From assembly GCF_022819365.1 (NCBI RefSeq), contig NZ_CP089289.1, positions 372,001-436,000 of the forward strand: a stretch of 64,000 bases of DNA, in the 5' to 3' direction. Below are positions 1 through 8,544 of the stretch, one piece after another (the first letter of the stretch is position 1; each line of letters opens with the position of its first letter). Source of the DNA: Candidatus Nanosynbacter sp. HMT-352. Its GTDB lineage: Bacteria; Patescibacteriota; Saccharimonadia; Saccharimonadales; Saccharimonadaceae. A program made the position numbers and the translations under genes. Under the pieces are notes generated by a model. That model did not search any database. It saw only the letters and a program-made list of their open reading frames with translations, and was not told where the DNA came from.

Positions 1-1428
1 GCCCGCGGCAAGCACTATTTTATATTCACTAAATACTGGGTGATGGCGCAACATTTTCTCCATAGCCTTCGCTGAAGCAACACGGTTTCCTACCAACCAA
101 AACGTGTGCTTTAACTGGTCTCTTAATTCAGGAGTCGAGAATGGATATTTTTCATTTGAAGTTAATTGATTTAAGAATGTTGAAATATCATTCTCATGAA
201 CGAACTTGCCACTTGTGTCTGTTGCAAACATCTCATTCAGCTCAAAAGCATAATCGATATTTTCATCATCCATCTCCATGCCTTTTTCAAGCCGATCAGA
301 GATAATATCGGACATCTTGTAGGTAAATAACCTCATATCTGGCAAATTGACATGATCACCCGAATCGTCCAGATTTTTCAATTCTTCCTGCTTAGCTTTT
401 TGCTCATCAATATAAGTCCAGTTGAATATCTGATTATCCTTAAAATGTCCATCCGCTATCGCCTTAAAAGGCGTTCCAGATAAGTGCAGCGTGAACCTGC
501 GTTTAATTTTTCCAAAAGCTTCATTAGTCCTATCTGTATCAACACCTTCATGAGCCTCATCTATAATTAACAAATCCCAATTAAGATCCGCCACCCATTT
601 TAATTTATTGTGTGGTCCACCAAAAACTTTACCACCCTTTAAGTCCTGTAGACTTAAGAAAGTTATCTGTTTATCCTCACTTGATGAATTGGCTTTATTG
701 AGAAAATCATACCTAGACAAAGTTTCACGCTCTTTCAATGAATCCGCAGTCGAAATAAAATAATATCCGTCAATAAATTTATCGAAATCATCAAACCACG
801 AATTAGCGATTGCTGGACGATTAGTAACTATCAAAACATTCTTAGCATCGAATTTTTTTGCAAAATCGTAAGAAGAGAGAGTTTTACCAAAACGCGGTTT
901 TGCGTTCCATAAAAATTCCGCTTCTTTATTTGGCGAAGAAAAATCTGTAGTCTGGTGAGATTCTGCATAAGCAAGGGTTTGAGAAACGGCACGTTCTTGC
1001 TCCTTTCTCAACTTATACGGACTTTTCTCGGAAGATCGACTGAATAAATTGCCATTAGCGTAATCATCAAACAATTCTTTAGATTTTTCTGGCGTACCAT
1101 TGAAGTAAAACCACTCTTCACCTAATCCGCCATCGTCCTGTTTTTTACTCTTCTTGATTCCATTCTTTATGTAATATTTGTGAAGATCTTTGTCCTTGAA
1201 GAATTCGTGAGTTGCGTTAGAAAAAGAACTAGCACTCCACAATTTCTCATATCGCAATTTTACAGCCGCAGTCTTAGTCTGTTCTAATATTCGCGAATCA
1301 ACGTCTTTACGTTCTGTATATCCGACTTTTTGCCAACCTTTATTTGCTGGAATATCTGGCAGAGTATAAGAGTATATTTGAGGATAAATCCTCTTTGTGG
1401 TTTTTATTATTTTCTTATCATCATTCAT
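1..1428 (-). CDS. GIY-YIG/T5orf172-like + DEAH-box helicase protein, C-terminus outside window
   Basis: Partial: reads open from an ATG at 1428 (RBS GGAGG seven bases upstream) leftward to the window edge, so about 476 residues are visible. The first 40 residues (IYSYTLP...GWQKVGYTER...RI) resemble the GIY-YIG/T5orf172 nuclease fold. A superfamily 2 helicase core follows: motif I PRFGKT near residue 175, DEAH in LLIIDEAHEG near residue 290, and motif III SGTPF near 315. Proteins with this layout are usually restriction or phage-defence ATPases that act on DNA; that role is inferred from family resemblance. A TATAAT-like box and a small palindrome (TCACTAAGTGA, near 1445) lie upstream. The helicase assignment is firm; the nuclease domain is likely but not proven. 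Confidence 0.8.
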   Translation of the reverse strand, partial: MNDDKKIIKTTKRIYPQIYSYTLPDIPANKGWQKVGYTERKDVDSRILEQTKTAAVKLRYEKLWSASSFSNATHEFFKDKDLHKYYIKNGIKKSKKQDDGGLGEEWFYFNGTPEKSKELFDDYANGNLFSRSSEKSPYKLRKEQERAVSQTLAYAESHQTTDFSSPNKEAEFLWNAKPRFGKTLSSYDFAKKFDAKNVLIVTNRPAIANSWFDDFDKFIDGYYFISTADSLKERETLSRYDFLNKANSSSEDKQITFLSLQDLKGGKVFGGPHNKLKWVADLNWDLLIIDEAHEGVDTDRTNEAFGKIKRRFTLHLSGTPFKAIADGHFKDNQIFNWTYIDEQKAKQEELKNLDDSGDHVNLPDMRLFTYKMSDIISDRLEKGMEMDDENIDYAFELNEMFATDTSGKFVHENDISTFLNQLTSNEKYPFSTPELRDQLKHTFWLVGNRVASAKAMEKMLRHHPVFSEYKIVLAAG

Positions 1429-1563
1429 AAATATCCTCCGCAGTCACTAAGTGAGTAACCTTTCTGATAATTATACTATAAAACAGTCGCCAAAAACTTA
1501 GCTGAACGACATAATCTTAATAAAAAATCTGATATGAGTCTAGCATTTTCACTTCACCCATGC

Positions 1564-1569
1564 TATAAT
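1564..1569 (+). promoter_or_regulatory. Extended -10 promoter of rpmG
   Basis: TGCTATAAT is an extended -10 element 38 bases before the rpmG start. Unlike many neighbours in this window, the gene has a short leader; a weak GAG-type ribosome site precedes the ATG. Confidence 0.6.
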
Positions 1570-1606
1570 TAGTCAAGACGTTTTATAAAATCTAACGAGT
1601 AAAGAG

Positions 1607-1825
1607 ATGGCAAAGAAGAATACGAAACGAAAGCTGATTGGTTTGGTGAGTAACTTGAGCAACCACCGAACTTACTATACTACTGTTAACACCCAGAACC
1701 GCACCACAAAAGGTCAGGGTAAATTGACACTACGTAAGTACGACCCAATTGCAAAGCAGCACGCTACTTACACCGAGACTAAGAAAAACCTTGGTCGTAA
1801 CGAAGTTAAAGCTCGTAAAAGCTAA
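1607..1825 (+). CDS. rpmG: 50S ribosomal protein bL33
   Basis: Encodes a 72-residue basic protein with the bL33 core: KLIGLVS near the start, a tyrosine/threonine-rich strand, then LRKYDPIAKQH, which is the family hallmark (usually LRKYDP..RKH). It is a structural protein of the large ribosomal subunit near the E site. It is about 15-20 residues longer than typical L33, through an internal insertion and a charged C-terminal tail. None of the zinc-binding cysteines of the C+ form are present, so this is the zinc-free type. It is a monocistronic unit with its own promoter and a strong terminator directly after the stop. Confidence 0.93.
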   Translation: MAKKNTKRKLIGLVSNLSNHRTYYTTVNTQNRTTKGQGKLTLRKYDPIAKQHATYTETKKNLGRNEVKARKS

Positions 1826-1844
1826 TTTAACAGGATTATGCAGA

Positions 1845-1873
1845 AACTCCCTCGCGTTCAGAGGGAGTTTTTA
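1845..1873 (+). terminator. Intrinsic terminator after rpmG
   Basis: A 9-bp stem (AACTCCCTC / GAGGGAGTT) with a 7-base loop is followed by a T-run. It ends rpmG transcription and lies just before the convergent GH57 gene. Confidence 0.9.
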
Positions 1874-1891
1874 TTTGGCAATAATGTCTGA

Positions 1892-3094
1892 CTATTTCCT
1901 CAATCGAGACTTCATATCACGAATGGTATTCATATAGTAAAGAAAAGCGTCGTATGGCGAATCATACGGACTAAAATAAGCGTGGACATCGCCGTCGGTA
2001 AAATTCTTCGTTCCCATGTAATAGAAGTGGTCTGAAGTTTGCAATTTTCGCCAATCGCTAATTAAACCTTCGTCTTTGCTATTCAAGACCTCATCTTCAA
2101 GCTCATAAACATATCGCAAAGCTTCTTTCTGTAGGCTGTTTCCGTTCCAAGCCGTCAAATCCCGCTCGGCGTCCGCCCACGTTACCGGCGACGGCATACT
2201 TATTTCACCGGCAGGCGCATTCGCGTCCAGTGCTTCGCTAACGGTATAGAAAGTATTGCCATCAGCACTCAGCCATTTATCAACAAAGTTCTCAAAGAAG
2301 CCGAAAATCCCAGATTCCGCCCATTGATGTTCACCGAAAGTTTCATAGTCCATGAACAAGTTAAGTAGTGGCGCGTAACGGACAGAATCTTCCACCCACG
2401 TATTAAACTTGTCCGCAGTCAACGGCCATTCATTCCATTTTCGATCGCTAAACCTAAACGCCAAATCATCACTCAATCGATAATTCTTAAGTAGTAATCC
2501 AATCTTCTTCGTGCCTCTCGGGCGATATACATAATTCGGACTGCGCCAATTCAGAATCGGATCCCAGCCTTCAGCCAGCACACCCTTAAAACCATCCTGC
2601 TCAGCCCATTTTGCCAAGTCATCGCTATATGCCAATTCTGTATTTGCTAAAACTCGAGTTTCCGCACCAAAAATCTCGCGAATCTTCCAGCGATGAAGCT
2701 CAACTTGACGCTCGAATTCCTTGCGCGAATAGAAAAACGCCAGACTGTGATGATATGGACTTGATAAGATTTCTACTTGACCAGTTTTTACTAAGCGCTT
2801 GAAACTTTCCAAAACTTCAGGATTAAACCTTTCGGCTTGCTCTAAAAACGTTCCACTAAAACTCAGTGAAATCTTAAAATCAGGATATTTTTTCAATAAT
2901 TTTTCAAGTAAAGCATTCATCGGCAAATACGACTTTTCTGCAACTTTTTGGAATATTTTTTGATTGTCCTGATCTGGATTTTGACCGCCAGAGAAATAAT
3001 TATGCTTCCAAGCCACGTCAAATATACTATACTCGCGTATTCGCCACGGTTGGTGCACGTGTAGATATAAAACTATTCCTTTATTTTTATTCAT
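1892..3094 (-). CDS. Glycoside hydrolase family 57 (alpha-amylase-like)
   Basis: A 400-residue protein with the GH57 layout. LYLHVHQPWR at residues 9-18 is the family's first conserved region. NTELAYSD near 155 carries the likely catalytic glutamate, and LFMDYETFGEHQW near 250 the likely catalytic aspartate and the characteristic DYETFG stretch. GH57 enzymes cleave or transfer alpha-1,4-glucans by a retaining mechanism; no signal peptide is seen, so it should act in the cytoplasm. Its ATG overlaps the stop of the upstream glycosyltransferase by four bases (ATGA), so the two are translationally coupled. The pair probably makes and degrades an alpha-glucan; the exact substrate is unknown. Confidence 0.88.
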   Translation of the reverse strand: MNKNKGIVLYLHVHQPWRIREYSIFDVAWKHNYFSGGQNPDQDNQKIFQKVAEKSYLPMNALLEKLLKKYPDFKISLSFSGTFLEQAERFNPEVLESFKRLVKTGQVEILSSPYHHSLAFFYSRKEFERQVELHRWKIREIFGAETRVLANTELAYSDDLAKWAEQDGFKGVLAEGWDPILNWRSPNYVYRPRGTKKIGLLLKNYRLSDDLAFRFSDRKWNEWPLTADKFNTWVEDSVRYAPLLNLFMDYETFGEHQWAESGIFGFFENFVDKWLSADGNTFYTVSEALDANAPAGEISMPSPVTWADAERDLTAWNGNSLQKEALRYVYELEDEVLNSKDEGLISDWRKLQTSDHFYYMGTKNFTDGDVHAYFSPYDSPYDAFLYYMNTIRDMKSRLRK

Positions 3095-4293
3095 GCCAGC
3101 GCTCCTTTATACAGTTTCAGACATTTTCTAGCGGCATCCTGCCAGGAAATTCTCGCGTATTCATTCTTAACGTTTTTCTTCAGAGATTTCTGTAAGGCAG
3201 GCGATTCAGCGACATTAACAATTTCATCCGCCAATTTATTCACATCCCAATAATCAAACCGCATAATATTATTCAGAACCTCACCAACGCCGGATTGACG
3301 ACTAATAAGTAACGCGGTATCATGGTGTGCCGCCTCCAAAGCAGTTAAACCAAATGGCTCAGAAACCGAACTCATCACAAAAACATCAATCAAACAGTAA
3401 ATATCTCGCCACTGTTTTCCGCGCACAAATCCCGTAAAAATCATCTTATCGCTAATCCCTAAATCTGCCGCCAGCTCAATCAGTTCATCTCTCTGCTCGC
3501 CATTTCCGGATAAAACAAAAACAATTTTCTCATATTTCTCAAGCGCCTTCGCTGCGGCTCGCACAAAATACGTCAAACCTTTCTGAACCGTAAGTCGCGT
3601 CAACGCGCCAACAACCGTATAGCCATCCTTTTTCAACTCCTCCAAATATCTGTAAGTGCCGGCGTCGTACTCGTGTGGCGGCAAATCAGCCAAATCAATC
3701 GCGTTATAAACCACCTCAATTTTCTCTGACGGAATGTGATAATTCTTAACAATTATTTCCTTCGTGATTTCACTAACGGCGATTATCCGATCAGCCATCA
3801 ACAAGCCTTGTTGCTCAATTTCGTGAACCAGAGGATTCCCGGACTGCTCGCCAGAACGGTCAAATTCCGTCGCGTGAACGTGCACAATTAGCGGTGCGCC
3901 CGTCATTTCCTTAGCAATTATTCCAGCTTCCATCGTCAACCAATCATGCGCGTGAATCGCGTCAGGCTGATGATTTTTCACAAACTTCCGAACATATTTA
4001 CCGTAACGCCTCTGTACAGCGCGCATCGGCGAAAGACCATATTCGTCCTTAGCGTTTTCACGGTCTTCCTCCGAACCGTTATTATACGCACCCAAATCGT
4101 GATAATTCGGCGGCAAAGGAGTGGCTGAATATATATTCATATAGTCGATTCCGGGATGCTCGGCGGTGTAGGGGATGATAAAGTCGATATCAACACCCTC
4201 CGAAGCAAGCGCTTTCGACATCTGATAGCAAGCAACGCCAAGTCCGCCACTATTGTGCGGAGGAAGTTCCCACCCAAGCATTAAAATTTTCAT
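3091..4293 (-). CDS. GT4/GT5-type glycosyltransferase (glycogen synthase-like)
   Basis: GT-B glycosyltransferase of about 400 residues. The N-terminus MKILMLGWELPPHNSGGLG is the typical donor-loop start of glycogen-synthase-like GT4 enzymes. The C-terminal half has GALTRLTVQKGLTYF, VLSGNGEQ and SEPFGLTALEAA, which form the nucleotide-sugar binding site including the E-x7-E region. A TTG 13 codons upstream (4332) keeps the frame open, but the ATG at 4293 starts exactly at the conserved motif and is preferred; a weak AGAG precedes it. It is co-transcribed with the GH57 gene. Likely acts on a glucan from ADP- or UDP-glucose; substrate not provable here. Confidence 0.88.
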   Translation of the reverse strand: MKILMLGWELPPHNSGGLGVACYQMSKALASEGVDIDFIIPYTAEHPGIDYMNIYSATPLPPNYHDLGAYNNGSEEDRENAKDEYGLSPMRAVQRRYGKYVRKFVKNHQPDAIHAHDWLTMEAGIIAKEMTGAPLIVHVHATEFDRSGEQSGNPLVHEIEQQGLLMADRIIAVSEITKEIIVKNYHIPSEKIEVVYNAIDLADLPPHEYDAGTYRYLEELKKDGYTVVGALTRLTVQKGLTYFVRAAAKALEKYEKIVFVLSGNGEQRDELIELAADLGISDKMIFTGFVRGKQWRDIYCLIDVFVMSSVSEPFGLTALEAAHHDTALLISRQSGVGEVLNNIMRFDYWDVNKLADEIVNVAESPALQKSLKKNVKNEYARISWQDAARKCLKLYKGALA

Positions 4294-4419
4294 CTCTGAG
4301 TTAATTGTAGAACTACGCTTATGTTTTTTCAAGGGATTTTGGGATCTTTTTCACGAGTTTTTATTTTTCACAATTTTAACATTTGCAACAAAGCTAATTC
4401 GTGATAAAATGATTACTAT

Positions 4420-4496
4420 AGGAGTGTAGCTCAGGTGGCTAGAGCACTGGTCTCCAAAACCAGGTGTCGGGGGTTCGAGTCCCTCCACTCCTGCCA
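4420..4496 (+). tRNA. tRNA-Trp (anticodon CCA)
   Basis: Complete cloverleaf: acceptor AGGAGTG pairs with CACTCCT, the anticodon stem CTGGT/ACCAG encloses loop CTCCAAA (anticodon CCA at 4454-4456), the T-arm is GGGGGTTCGAGTCCCTC-like, and the 3' CCA is encoded. It reads only UGG, in keeping with UGA being used as a stop in this genome. Confidence 0.97.
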
Positions 4497-4525
4497 AGAT
4501 TCTCGCTTGAAAGAGAATCTTTTTT
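4497..4525 (+). terminator. Intrinsic terminator after tRNA-Trp
   Basis: Stem AGATTCTC / GAGAATCT (8 bp) followed by six T residues, immediately after the tRNA CCA end. Confidence 0.88.
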
Positions 4526-4556
4526 ATTAGTCAAAAATCTGCTATAATTTCTCAAT

Positions 4557-5099
4557 ATGAAACCTCTATCACCTTCATCTCCGCACATCATCGCCATGGT
4601 TGGTGCGCCAGGTTCAGGGAAGACGCAATTCGCTGTAGAGTTTGCGAAGATTTTCAATTCTCCAGTAGTAAGCTCTCGACAATTTGAAGTTTTTACGGAC
4701 AATACAAAAACCATTTCTGACGCAACATTGTCACTTTTGGAAGAATTTTTGAAGACTAAACAAACTGTCATTTTGGACGGATCAACGGATCAGCGCACGA
4801 ATCGTATGCGTATCAATCGCCTCGCCAGGGAATATGGATATAAAGTCCTATTTGTTTGGGTGCAAACCGATCCCGCCACAGCCAAACATCGCTGGATAAA
4901 GACTTACGGCGGAAATGACGAATCTTTTGAACGACGATTGAAGCAGTTTTCAGCGCCGCACAGCAGTGAGTCTTATATCGTGATCAGTGGTCGACACACC
5001 TTAAGTAGCCAGGCTCGCACCGTTCTTAAGCAAATTGGCGCCAGTCGCCCAGAAGCTCCACGCCGCCCAATTGCCGGAAATCGCATTAACATAGGTTAA
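4557..5099 (+). CDS. P-loop ATP-binding protein (kinase/zeta-toxin-like AAA)
   Basis: A 180-residue P-loop protein. The Walker A motif GAPGSGKTQFA lies at residues 18-28. A Walker-B-like hydrophobic strand ends in ILDGSTD near residue 78, and arginines follow in NRMRINRLAREYGYK, the pattern of small nucleotide or nucleoside kinases of the AAA_33/zeta group that act on a phosphoryl acceptor. The C-terminal 25 residues are Pro/Arg-rich. TATAAT lies eight bases before the ATG and there is no Shine-Dalgarno, so the mRNA is probably leaderless. Only two bases separate it from the next gene, so they form an operon. The substrate is unknown. Confidence 0.75.
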   Translation: MKPLSPSSPHIIAMVGAPGSGKTQFAVEFAKIFNSPVVSSRQFEVFTDNTKTISDATLSLLEEFLKTKQTVILDGSTDQRTNRMRINRLAREYGYKVLFVWVQTDPATAKHRWIKTYGGNDESFERRLKQFSAPHSSESYIVISGRHTLSSQARTVLKQIGASRPEAPRRPIAGNRINIG

Positions 5100-5101
5100 C
5101 C

Positions 5102-5794
5102 ATGACAATTATTACCGACGAAGAATTCGGAGAAATTGTCGTTAAAAAACGTAGCTTAGCGAAGACTGTTAGTTTGAAAATTGCGCCAGACGGACGAATA
5201 CAAGTTACAATGCCGCCATATGCGCCACTGTTGGCTGCAAAGGCATTGATTAAAACCTCTCGAAAGCAAATCCACGAATTAGTTTCTCAATACCGAGAAA
5301 AACTTTCTTATACGGAGAATCAGCAGATCGGCAAAAGCCATCATTTATTGATACAAACGACTACGAAACCTTCAAGCGTGAAAATCGTCGGAACACAGAT
5401 ATTAGCAGAAATAAATGAAGCAGAATCCGTCGAATCGGCCGCAAACCAACAACTTATTCGCAGTAAAATTCTGATCGCACTTAGAAAAGAAGCCAAGTCA
5501 TATCTGCCGAGGCGATTGTCGTTTTTAGCGGAAGAACACGGCTTTTCTTTTGCTCGGAGTAAAATCACACACTCATCAAGTCGCTGGGGAAGCTGCTCTT
5601 CATCTGGAACGATTAGCTTGAACATCGGGATGATGAACTTGCCATTTGAGCTAATTGATTACGTAATTATTCATGAGTTATGCCACACCAGGCATATGAA
5701 TCACTCGACGAAATTCTGGGACGAAGTTGCCAAATTTGACCCGCATTATAAAATGCACCGAAATGAATTGAAAAAATATTCGCCATACATATAG
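5102..5794 (+). CDS. YgjP/WLM-like metallopeptidase family (DUF45)
   Basis: 230 residues, COG1451/YgjP-like. The zinc signature HELCHTRHMNHSTKFW lies near residues 185-200, with HExxH and a downstream His typical of the family; the preceding SSRWGSCSSSGTISLN strand is also a hallmark of DUF45 proteins. These are predicted cytosolic zinc peptidases often found next to nucleotide-binding or restriction genes; their true substrate is unknown. The N-terminal half is a beta-rich region with KKRSLAKTVSLKI. It lies two bases behind the P-loop gene and is probably co-translated with it. Confidence 0.85.
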   Translation: MTIITDEEFGEIVVKKRSLAKTVSLKIAPDGRIQVTMPPYAPLLAAKALIKTSRKQIHELVSQYREKLSYTENQQIGKSHHLLIQTTTKPSSVKIVGTQILAEINEAESVESAANQQLIRSKILIALRKEAKSYLPRRLSFLAEEHGFSFARSKITHSSSRWGSCSSSGTISLNIGMMNLPFELIDYVIIHELCHTRHMNHSTKFWDEVAKFDPHYKMHRNELKKYSPYI

Positions 5795-5824
5795 AAACGC
5801 ATATGCTTATGTTATACTTTAGCT

Positions 5825-7018
5825 ATGTGGGCGCTAATTTTTCTATTGATTACTCTGAGTGTTGTTTTAGGTGTTATAGCTATTGTTTTACATAAAATAT
5901 TGTCGGAAATTAGCGATAAATCTGATTATAAAAATGATAAAAAAAGCCTTAGTGAACATCAAAGAATGATCACGCTTATCAATAACATCACCGACGCGAT
6001 TCTCAGTACGGACGAACACGGAATTATCAATACGTACAATTCTGCAGCGCTTAATTTGATTGATACGAACAGCGGAATTAACGGCGAACATATCAGTCAA
6101 GTGCTGAACCTTGAAACGACAGATAGAAAGCCGATTGACATTTTTAAGGAACTCACCAAGTCTTCCGCAATTCGCCAGCGCGACGACATTCTGATGAAAA
6201 TCGAAGATGGCGATTATATTCGCCTGGAAGTTACACTTGCGCCAGTTCAAGGCGGCGACAAGATGACGCCGGACGGATATGTGCTTATTTTGCGCGACAT
6301 CACGAAGACGAAGAGTCTCGAAGAGGAGCGCGATGAATTTATTAGTGTAGTTAGTCACGAATTACGCACACCAATTGCTATTGCTGAAGGTTCGCTGAGC
6401 AACGCCAAATTGCTGGTCGAACGTAAAATGACTAGCAAAATTCCCGAAGCCATTGACGAATCCCATAAGCAAATTTTATTCTTAGCGCGAATGATCAACG
6501 ACCTCAGTACGTTATCACGCGCCGAGCGAGGTGTGGCTGATGAAACAGAAATAATCGACGTGACAGAGTTGGCGGCTCAGATAAATTCAGAATATTCACC
6601 TCAGGCGAGCGAAAAAGGTTTGGCTTTCAATTTGGATATCGGCGGACGGCTTGGCGTAGTTAAAGTTTCTCGTCTATATCTGGAGGAAATTCTCCAAAAC
6701 TTCATTACCAACGCCATTCGATATACACAAAAAGGCTCCATCACTTTATCCATCAAGAAAAATAAATCTGGCGAAATCACCTTCAAGGTTATTGACACGG
6801 GAATTGGCGTTAGCAAAGCTGACATAGCAAAAATTTTCGACAAGTTTTACCGCGCAGAAGATTATAGAACCCGCGAGACGAAAGGCACGGGATTAGGTCT
6901 ATACGTTTCCGCTAAGTTGGCGAAGAAATTGGGCTGCAAAATTGAGGTAGAAAGCCGGTTAAACCACGGATCGACGTTCGGATTCAAGCTGAAAGAGTTC
7001 AAAAATAATGACAAATAA
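5825..7018 (+). CDS. Orphan sensor histidine kinase with PAS domain
   Basis: 397 residues. One N-terminal membrane segment (about residues 2-24), then a PAS-like domain (about 50-160: NITDAILSTDEHGIINTYNSAA and the C-terminal ILRDITKTKSLE). The dimerisation/H box is VVSHELRTPIA with the phosphorylated His near residue 178. HATPase_c has N box NFITNAIRYT, G1 DTGIGV, F box FDKFYRAED and G2 GTGLGLYV. It should sense an internal or membrane cue and phosphorylate a response regulator. No regulator gene adjoins it; the nearest is at 31035, which has its own kinase. TATACT ends six bases before the ATG, suggesting a leaderless mRNA. Confidence 0.92.
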   Translation: MWALIFLLITLSVVLGVIAIVLHKILSEISDKSDYKNDKKSLSEHQRMITLINNITDAILSTDEHGIINTYNSAALNLIDTNSGINGEHISQVLNLETTDRKPIDIFKELTKSSAIRQRDDILMKIEDGDYIRLEVTLAPVQGGDKMTPDGYVLILRDITKTKSLEEERDEFISVVSHELRTPIAIAEGSLSNAKLLVERKMTSKIPEAIDESHKQILFLARMINDLSTLSRAERGVADETEIIDVTELAAQINSEYSPQASEKGLAFNLDIGGRLGVVKVSRLYLEEILQNFITNAIRYTQKGSITLSIKKNKSGEITFKVIDTGIGVSKADIAKIFDKFYRAEDYRTRETKGTGLGLYVSAKLAKKLGCKIEVESRLNHGSTFGFKLKEFKNNDK

Positions 7019-7107
7019 TATTCGGTCAACTTGTTTTTTTGACTCGGATGAATTACAATGACTATTGACAGTCTGTGAAAAACAGACTTTTTAAATTGGG
7101 AGAAAAT

Positions 7108-7437
7108 ATGGCACAGAAAGGCAAGGCAAGCAGCAAAACTACGGTTCGTCGAATCAAGGCTACTGACGACGCGCCAAAAAAAGAAAAAGCTGTAGCGAAA
7201 AAAATCAATAAACCAACAAAAATCACCACAAAAACACCTAAAAAATCTGGCGAAAAAGGTGGATTGATTGGATATTTCAAGGGAGCTTGGGAAGAGTTGA
7301 AGCTAGTTCGCTGGCCAACCCGCTCAGCAACTTGGGCAATGACAGCGGCGGTGCTTATATTCACCTTTGTTTTTGTCGTTCTGATTTTATTACTTGACGC
7401 CGCATTCAACTGGGGCTTTAACCAAATTTTGAAATAG
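7108..7437 (+). CDS. secE: Preprotein translocase subunit SecE
   Basis: 109 residues from the ATG at 7108, which has GGGAGA at the right distance; a GTG at 7075 would add eleven residues but lacks such a site. The first 55 residues are Lys/Thr/Ala-rich and disordered, an extension often seen in SecE of reduced genomes. The conserved amphipathic stretch FKGAWEELKLVRWPTR is followed by a single membrane helix TAAVLIFTFVFVVLILLL. SecE clamps SecY in the membrane. Eleven bases separate it from nusG, the classical secE-nusG-rplK order. Confidence 0.95.
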   Translation: MAQKGKASSKTTVRRIKATDDAPKKEKAVAKKINKPTKITTKTPKKSGEKGGLIGYFKGAWEELKLVRWPTRSATWAMTAAVLIFTFVFVVLILLLDAAFNWGFNQILK

Positions 7438-7447
7438 AGGAGAGATT

Positions 7448-7993
7448 ATGAGTTCAAAACGATATGACGACAGTAAGCAATGGTATGCAATTCATACCTA
7501 TTCTGGCTACGAAGAAAAAGTTGCTGAATCAATTCGCCAACGAATCAACGGCGTTGATATGGCTGATAAGATTTTTGACGTTATCGTGCCAAAGGAGAAG
7601 CAAATTCAAATTCGTAACGGTAAGCGTAAAATTGTTGAAGCTAAGATCTTCCAGGGCTATGTCTTGGTTGAGATGAAATTGACCGACGAAACTTGGTACA
7701 TCATCCGCAACACGCCAGGCGTTACAGGATTTGTGGGCGCCGACACCACACCAACTCCAGTTTCTGAAAAAGAGATTGCGAAGATTAAGAAGCGAATGGG
7801 CGTTGAAGAGCCAAAGCACCAGATTGACTTCTCAGAGGGCGAAGTTGTTTCAATTATCGACGGTCCGTTCAAGGGCTTTGATGGCGCCGTGAGCGAAATT
7901 GACGCATCTAAGGGAACTTTGAAGGTTATGGTCAGTATGTTTGGTCGTGACACTCCAGTCGAGTTGGACGCTCTGCAGGTTAAAAAAGTTTAG
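7448..7993 (+). CDS. nusG: Transcription termination/antitermination protein NusG
   Basis: 181 residues. The NGN domain starts with KQWYAIHTYSGYEEKVAESI and includes IFQGYVLVEM and TPGVTGFVG; the KOW domain is at the C-terminus (FSEGEVVSIIDGPFKGFDGAVSEID). NusG binds RNA polymerase and links it to Rho or the ribosome. RBS GGAGAG lies upstream of the ATG. It shares a transcript with secE. Confidence 0.97.
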   Translation: MSSKRYDDSKQWYAIHTYSGYEEKVAESIRQRINGVDMADKIFDVIVPKEKQIQIRNGKRKIVEAKIFQGYVLVEMKLTDETWYIIRNTPGVTGFVGADTTPTPVSEKEIAKIKKRMGVEEPKHQIDFSEGEVVSIIDGPFKGFDGAVSEIDASKGTLKVMVSMFGRDTPVELDALQVKKV

Positions 7994-8059
7994 CTTGCAA
8001 TTTTAAGCATTTTTCGATATAATATTCGAGTTACGCACTACAAACTATAAGGAAGAACT

Positions 8060-8485
8060 ATGGCAAAGAAAATCATTGGTAATTTGAAATTACGCATTCC
8101 AGCCGGTCGAGCAACAGCAGGTCCTCCAGTGGGATCAACGCTTGGTCAGTGGGGACTAAACATGATGGACTTTATCAATCCATTTAATGACGCTACAAAA
8201 GACATGATGGGTAAGGACGTAATTGTTCACATTCAAGTTTACGAAGACCGAACATTTACTTGGAACTCACTTGGTCAACCAGTTGACGATATGATTCGTG
8301 AGAAAGCTGGCATCCAAAAGGGTAGCGGCAAGCCACACTCAGACAAGGTCGGTAAGATTACTCGCGCACAATTGCAAGAAATCGCTGAGGCGAAAAAAGA
8401 CCAATTGAACGCAATCGACATTGAAGGCGCAATGAAAGTTATCGCCGGATCAGCACGCTCAATGGGAGTTGAAGTCGTCGACTAA
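8060..8485 (+). CDS. rplK: 50S ribosomal protein uL11
   Basis: 141 residues, normal length for uL11: KLRIPAGRATAGPPVGSTLGQWGLN at the start (the proline-rich switch) and GTA/GSARSMGVEV at the end. It binds 23S rRNA at the GTPase centre. A TATAAT-like box at about 8019 suggests extra transcription apart from secE-nusG. In most bacteria rplA follows directly; here the transcript ends at a terminator and rplA lies 2.6 kb away. Confidence 0.97.
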   Translation: MAKKIIGNLKLRIPAGRATAGPPVGSTLGQWGLNMMDFINPFNDATKDMMGKDVIVHIQVYEDRTFTWNSLGQPVDDMIREKAGIQKGSGKPHSDKVGKITRAQLQEIAEAKKDQLNAIDIEGAMKVIAGSARSMGVEVVD

Positions 8486-8503
8486 TCTACAGAACTTTTA
8501 GCA

Positions 8504-8532
8504 AATAGCCCCGGACTTCTCGGGGTTATTTT
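8504..8532 (+). terminator. Intrinsic terminator after rplK
   Basis: Stem AATAGCCCCG / CGGGGTTATT (10 bp, one G-T) with a short loop and TTTAT tail. It separates rplK from the next gene. Confidence 0.85.
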
Positions 8533-8544
8533 ATGGTAAAATAA

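Noticed and set aside
4293..4332. TTG-started extension of the glycosyltransferase
   Set aside because: The ATG at 4293 begins exactly at the conserved family N-terminus; the extra 13 residues are charged and unsupported.
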